Part shown: positions 9,543 to 11,342 of the stretch, one piece after another
How the letters are laid out: every line of letters begins with the position of its first letter
Numbering within the stretch: position 1 is the stretch's first letter
NCBI GenBank assembly: GCA_036566925.1
Contig: DATCVI010000038.1
Coordinates: forward strand, 1 to 11,342
Direction of reading: 5' to 3'
DNA length: 11,342 nt
Source: Stenotrophomonas_A sp036566925
GTDB lineage: Bacteria; Pseudomonadota; Gammaproteobacteria; Xanthomonadales; Xanthomonadaceae
Notes under the pieces: model-generated
What the model was told of the DNA's origin: nothing
Databases searched by the model: none
What the model saw: the letters and a program-made list of their open reading frames with translations, nothing else
Position numbers and translations under genes: made by a program

Positions 9543-9595
9543 CCGGCCCTGGCCGGCCGCTATAATGCGCAGTTCCTCCGGCCCTGATCGGCCGC
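9543..9595 (+). promoter_or_regulatory. miaB promoter with a direct repeat on both sides of the -10 box
   Basis: TATAAT at 9561-9566 is a perfect -10 box facing miaB; transcription would start near 9573 with a leader of about 50 bases. No good -35 box stands 16-18 bases upstream. Instead CCGGCCCTGGCCGGCCGC (9543-9560) abuts the -10 box, and CCGGCCCTGATCGGCCGC (9578-9595) lies just downstream of the start site. They differ at two of 18 positions and start 35 bases apart. An ATG overlapping the -10 box at 9565 is in frame with miaB but would lie upstream of this start site. Confidence 0.5.
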
Positions 9596-9624
9596 CTGCC
9601 CGCCACCCGTCTGGAATAATCGCC

Positions 9625-11070
9625 ATGCCCGGGACGCCCGCCGTCGACTCCCTCGCCACGCCCAGCGTGGACACCCCCGCCCCTGCCCCGGCGCTGATTC
9701 CCCTGCCCGGCAGCCGCAAGGCCGTGCCCGGCGGCGCCCGCGGCAAGCTCTACATCAAGACCCACGGGTGCCAGATGAACGAGTACGACTCGGCCAAGAT
9801 GGCCGACGTGCTCGCCGAGGCCGAAGGCCTGGATTTGACCGACGTGCCCGAAGAGGCCGACGTCATCCTGATCAACACCTGCTCGATCCGCGAGAAGGCG
9901 CAGGAGAAAGTCTTCAGCCAGCTCGGCCGCTGGAAGGCGCTCAAGCAGGGCGACCGCCCGGTGATCATTGGCGTAGGCGGCTGCGTGGCTTCCCAGGAAG
10001 GCGAGGCGATCGTCAAGCGCGCGCCCTACGTGGACCTGGTGTTCGGACCGCAGACCCTGCACCGCCTGCCGGAACTGATTCGCGAACGCCGCCAATCCGG
10101 CAAGCCGCAGGTGGACATCAGCTTCCCGGAGATCGAGAAATTCGACCGCATGCCCGAGCCGCGCGCCGAAGGCCCCTCGGCCTTCGTCTCGATCATGGAA
10201 GGCTGCTCGAAATATTGCTCGTTCTGCGTGGTCCCCTATACCCGCGGCGAAGAAGTGAGCCGGCCCTTCGAGGACGTGCTGGTGGAAGTGGCGCAACTGG
10301 CCGCCCAGGGCGTGCGCGAGATCAACCTGCTCGGCCAGAACGTCAATGCCTACCGCGGCCCGTACGGCGACGGCGAAGTCGCTGACCTCGGCCTGCTGAT
10401 CCGGACCATCGCGCAGATCGAAGGCGTGGGCCGCATCCGCTTCACCACCTCGCACCCGCTGGAGTTCAGCGATTCGCTGGTGGACGCCTACCGCGACGTA
10501 CCGCAGCTGGCCAACTTCCTGCACCTGCCGGTGCAAGCGGGCAGCGACCGCATTCTCAGCGCGATGAAGCGCGGCTACACCGCGCTGGAGTTCAAGTCGC
10601 GGATCCGCAAGCTGCGCGCGGTACGGCCGGACATCTCGATCAGCTCGGATTTCATTGTCGGCTTCCCGGGCGAGACCGACGAAGATTTCGAGAAGACGAT
10701 GAAACTGATCGAGGACGTAGGTTTCGACCAGAGTTTCTCATTCATCTATTCGCGGCGTCCGGGCACGCCGGCAGCCGACCTTTCCGACGACACGCCGGAA
10801 GCGGTGAAGCACGCCCGCCTTTCCCGGCTGCAGGCGCATATCAATGCGCACGCGGCGAAGATTTCCGCGGCGATGGTGGGGTCGGTGCAGTCGATCCTGG
10901 TCGAGGGACCTTCGCGCAAGGACCCCAATGAGTTGACCGGCAAGACGGAGAACATGCGCTCGGTGAATTTTGCCGGGCATCCGCGGTTGGTTGGGCAGTT
11001 CGTGGATGTGTTGATTACTGAGGCGCTGAGTAATTCTTTGCGGGGGCGGGTGGTTTCGGCTGCTGCTTGA
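9625..11070 (+). CDS. miaB: MiaB, tRNA-2-methylthio-N6-dimethylallyladenosine synthase
   Basis: A 481-residue radical-SAM enzyme that adds a methylthio group to i6A37 of tRNAs reading codons that begin with U, giving ms2i6A and improving decoding. The N-terminal methylthiotransferase domain holds three cluster-binding cysteines: C49 (THGCQMNEYDS), C86 (INTCSIREKA) and C120 (GVGGCVAS). The radical-SAM motif is C194-SKY-C198-SF-C201, so two [4Fe-4S] clusters are expected. The conserved LLGQNVNAYRG and HLPVQAGSDRIL follow, and a C-terminal TRAM domain (about 415-478) binds tRNA. ATG 9625 has GGAA about nine bases upstream; the in-frame ATG at 9565 lies within the -10 box and is rejected. The first ~40 residues are a Pro/Ala-rich extension. 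The last ~40 codons use noticeably more A/T-ending codons than the rest. Confidence 0.97.
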   Translation: MPGTPAVDSLATPSVDTPAPAPALIPLPGSRKAVPGGARGKLYIKTHGCQMNEYDSAKMADVLAEAEGLDLTDVPEEADVILINTCSIREKAQEKVFSQLGRWKALKQGDRPVIIGVGGCVASQEGEAIVKRAPYVDLVFGPQTLHRLPELIRERRQSGKPQVDISFPEIEKFDRMPEPRAEGPSAFVSIMEGCSKYCSFCVVPYTRGEEVSRPFEDVLVEVAQLAAQGVREINLLGQNVNAYRGPYGDGEVADLGLLIRTIAQIEGVGRIRFTTSHPLEFSDSLVDAYRDVPQLANFLHLPVQAGSDRILSAMKRGYTALEFKSRIRKLRAVRPDISISSDFIVGFPGETDEDFEKTMKLIEDVGFDQSFSFIYSRRPGTPAADLSDDTPEAVKHARLSRLQAHINAHAAKISAAMVGSVQSILVEGPSRKDPNELTGKTENMRSVNFAGHPRLVGQFVDVLITEALSNSLRGRVVSAAA

Positions 11071-11098
11071 TTGTTTGATTGTTTGATGTTTTGTTTTT
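11069..11098 (+). repeat. T-rich tandem repeat just after miaB
   Basis: The miaB stop codon opens a short run of GATTGTTT (11069-11076), GATTGTTT (11077-11084) and GATGTTTT (11085-11092), then GTTTTT. It is far more A/T-rich than the rest of the window. No GC-rich stem stands directly before it, so it does not make a standard intrinsic terminator, though the U-rich transcript could still help release RNA polymerase. Confidence 0.5.
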
Positions 11099-11342
11099 AC
11101 GTGCGGTGGTTGGGGGCAGTCCGGTTTCGGGACACGCCGTGGACCGCGCCCCGACAATTCCTCCGCCACCGACCAAATGATGCCGTCGCAACGGCCAGGA
11201 AAAGCTCGGCGATAGAAGACATTCCAAGCTTCTCGAAGGGCGCTTGTGCTCATCTGTCGCGCATCGGGCTACGTGCTGTTCGTTTTCCCAGCCGTTGCGA
11301 CGGCCTCATTCTTCGAACTACGGAGGCTAACCGCGGCGCGGC
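11086..11342 (+). CDS. Possible partial open reading frame, doubtful, running off the right edge
   Basis: After the miaB stop the same frame stays open to the window end. From ATG 11086 it reads MFCFYVRWLGAVRFRDTPWT and goes on for about 85 codons, ending in FPSRCDGLILRTTEANRGA. There is no clear ribosome binding site (the upstream bases are the T-rich repeat), and I recognise no domain. Codon choice differs from the neighbouring genes. In a GC-rich genome an 85-codon open frame is not rare, and it spans both arms of the inverted repeat described separately. It may be the coding face of a dispersed repeat rather than a normal gene. The minus strand of the same stretch is also open (from ATG 11253). 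Confidence 0.2.
   Translation, partial: MFCFYVRWLGAVRFRDTPWTAPRQFLRHRPNDAVATARKSSAIEDIPSFSKGACAHLSRIGLRAVRFPSRCDGLILRTTEANRGA
11160..11203 (-). repeat. Left arm of an inverted-repeat element (FPGRCDGII copy)
   Basis: This arm contains GCCGTCGCAACGGC (11182-11195), itself a small hairpin (GCCGT-CGCA-ACGGC). It is the exact reverse complement of 11291-11304. Outside the core, GGAAAA, AATGA and CCTCCG recur at the same spacing as in the right arm, giving 31 identical positions of 44. Read on the minus strand from 11202 it encodes FPGRCDGIIWSVAEE. About 80 bases separate the two arms. Confidence 0.65.
11283..11326 (+). repeat. Right arm of the inverted-repeat element (FPSRCDGLI copy)
   Basis: The core GCCGTTGCGACGGC (11291-11304) is the exact inverse of the left-arm core and is again a mini-hairpin (GCCGT-TGCG-ACGGC). 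Flanking blocks TTTTCC, TCATT and CGGAGG mirror the left arm at unchanged distances. Read on the plus strand from 11284 it encodes FPSRCDGLILRTTEA, so the two arms give related peptides, each reading outward from the centre. Confidence 0.65.

Noticed and set aside
9565..9624. Upstream extension of miaB by 20 codons from ATG 9565
   Set aside because: The ATG overlaps the perfect -10 box TATAAT (9561-9566), upstream of the expected transcript start, and the conserved protein begins much later.
11069..11098. T-rich tandem repeat considered as a miaB intrinsic terminator or a recombination site
   Set aside because: No GC stem precedes it and no matching second site or integrase is present in the window.
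10738..11253. 171-codon minus-strand frame from ATG 11253 into the 3' end of miaB
   Set aside because: Most of it is antisense to the conserved MiaB TRAM region. Only its first part lies in the repeat element, which is described as a repeat.

Overview
The window is an ordinary-looking piece of a high-GC gammaproteobacterial chromosome, most likely from the Xanthomonadaceae (Lysobacteraceae; a Lysobacter, Xanthomonas or Luteimonas relative). Three things point there: strongly G/C-ending codons, the gene order petA-petB-petC-sspA-sspB, and two copies of a short palindromic repeat with a GGGGC-TGAA-GCCCC core of the REP kind common in these bacteria. No phage, transposase, CRISPR, tRNA or rRNA was seen.

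Layout from left to right. Positions 1-3790 (minus strand) hold the first 1263 codons of a very long Lhr-type ATP-dependent helicase; its C-terminus lies beyond the left edge. A divergent gap of 186 bases carries a palindrome cluster and the first REP copy, followed by a small membrane-anchored DUF3301-type protein (3977-4315, plus). The second REP copy sits between this gene and convergent sspB.

The central block is all on the minus strand and reads right to left. It starts with a secreted lytic transglycosylase (8549-9481), then petA, petB and petC, which are the Rieske protein, cytochrome b and cytochrome c1 of the respiratory bc1 complex. These three are tightly packed, with a 3-base gap and an 8-base overlap, so they form one operon. 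Next come sspA (an RNA-polymerase-associated stringent starvation protein) and sspB (the ClpXP adaptor for ssrA-tagged proteins), which form a second unit or a continuation of the first. On the plus strand, divergent from the transglycosylase, is miaB (9625-11070), the tRNA methylthiotransferase. The 143-base divergent region holds a good promoter for each direction.

No wholly new system is evident. The parts most worth a second look are non-coding: (1) an extended inverted-repeat element after miaB whose two arms, read outward, both encode an FPxRCDGxI peptide inside a frame that stays open to the right edge; (2) a near-identical 18-base direct repeat bracketing the miaB -10 box; (3) a stem-loop touching the sspA ribosome binding site; (4) a transglycosylase promoter so close to the start codon that the transcript should be leaderless; (5) REP copies bracketing the DUF3301 gene. 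In the proteins, cytochrome b has PVWY instead of PEWY and one extra residue between the helix D haem ligands, and the Rieske protein has CPCHKSRF at its second cluster box.
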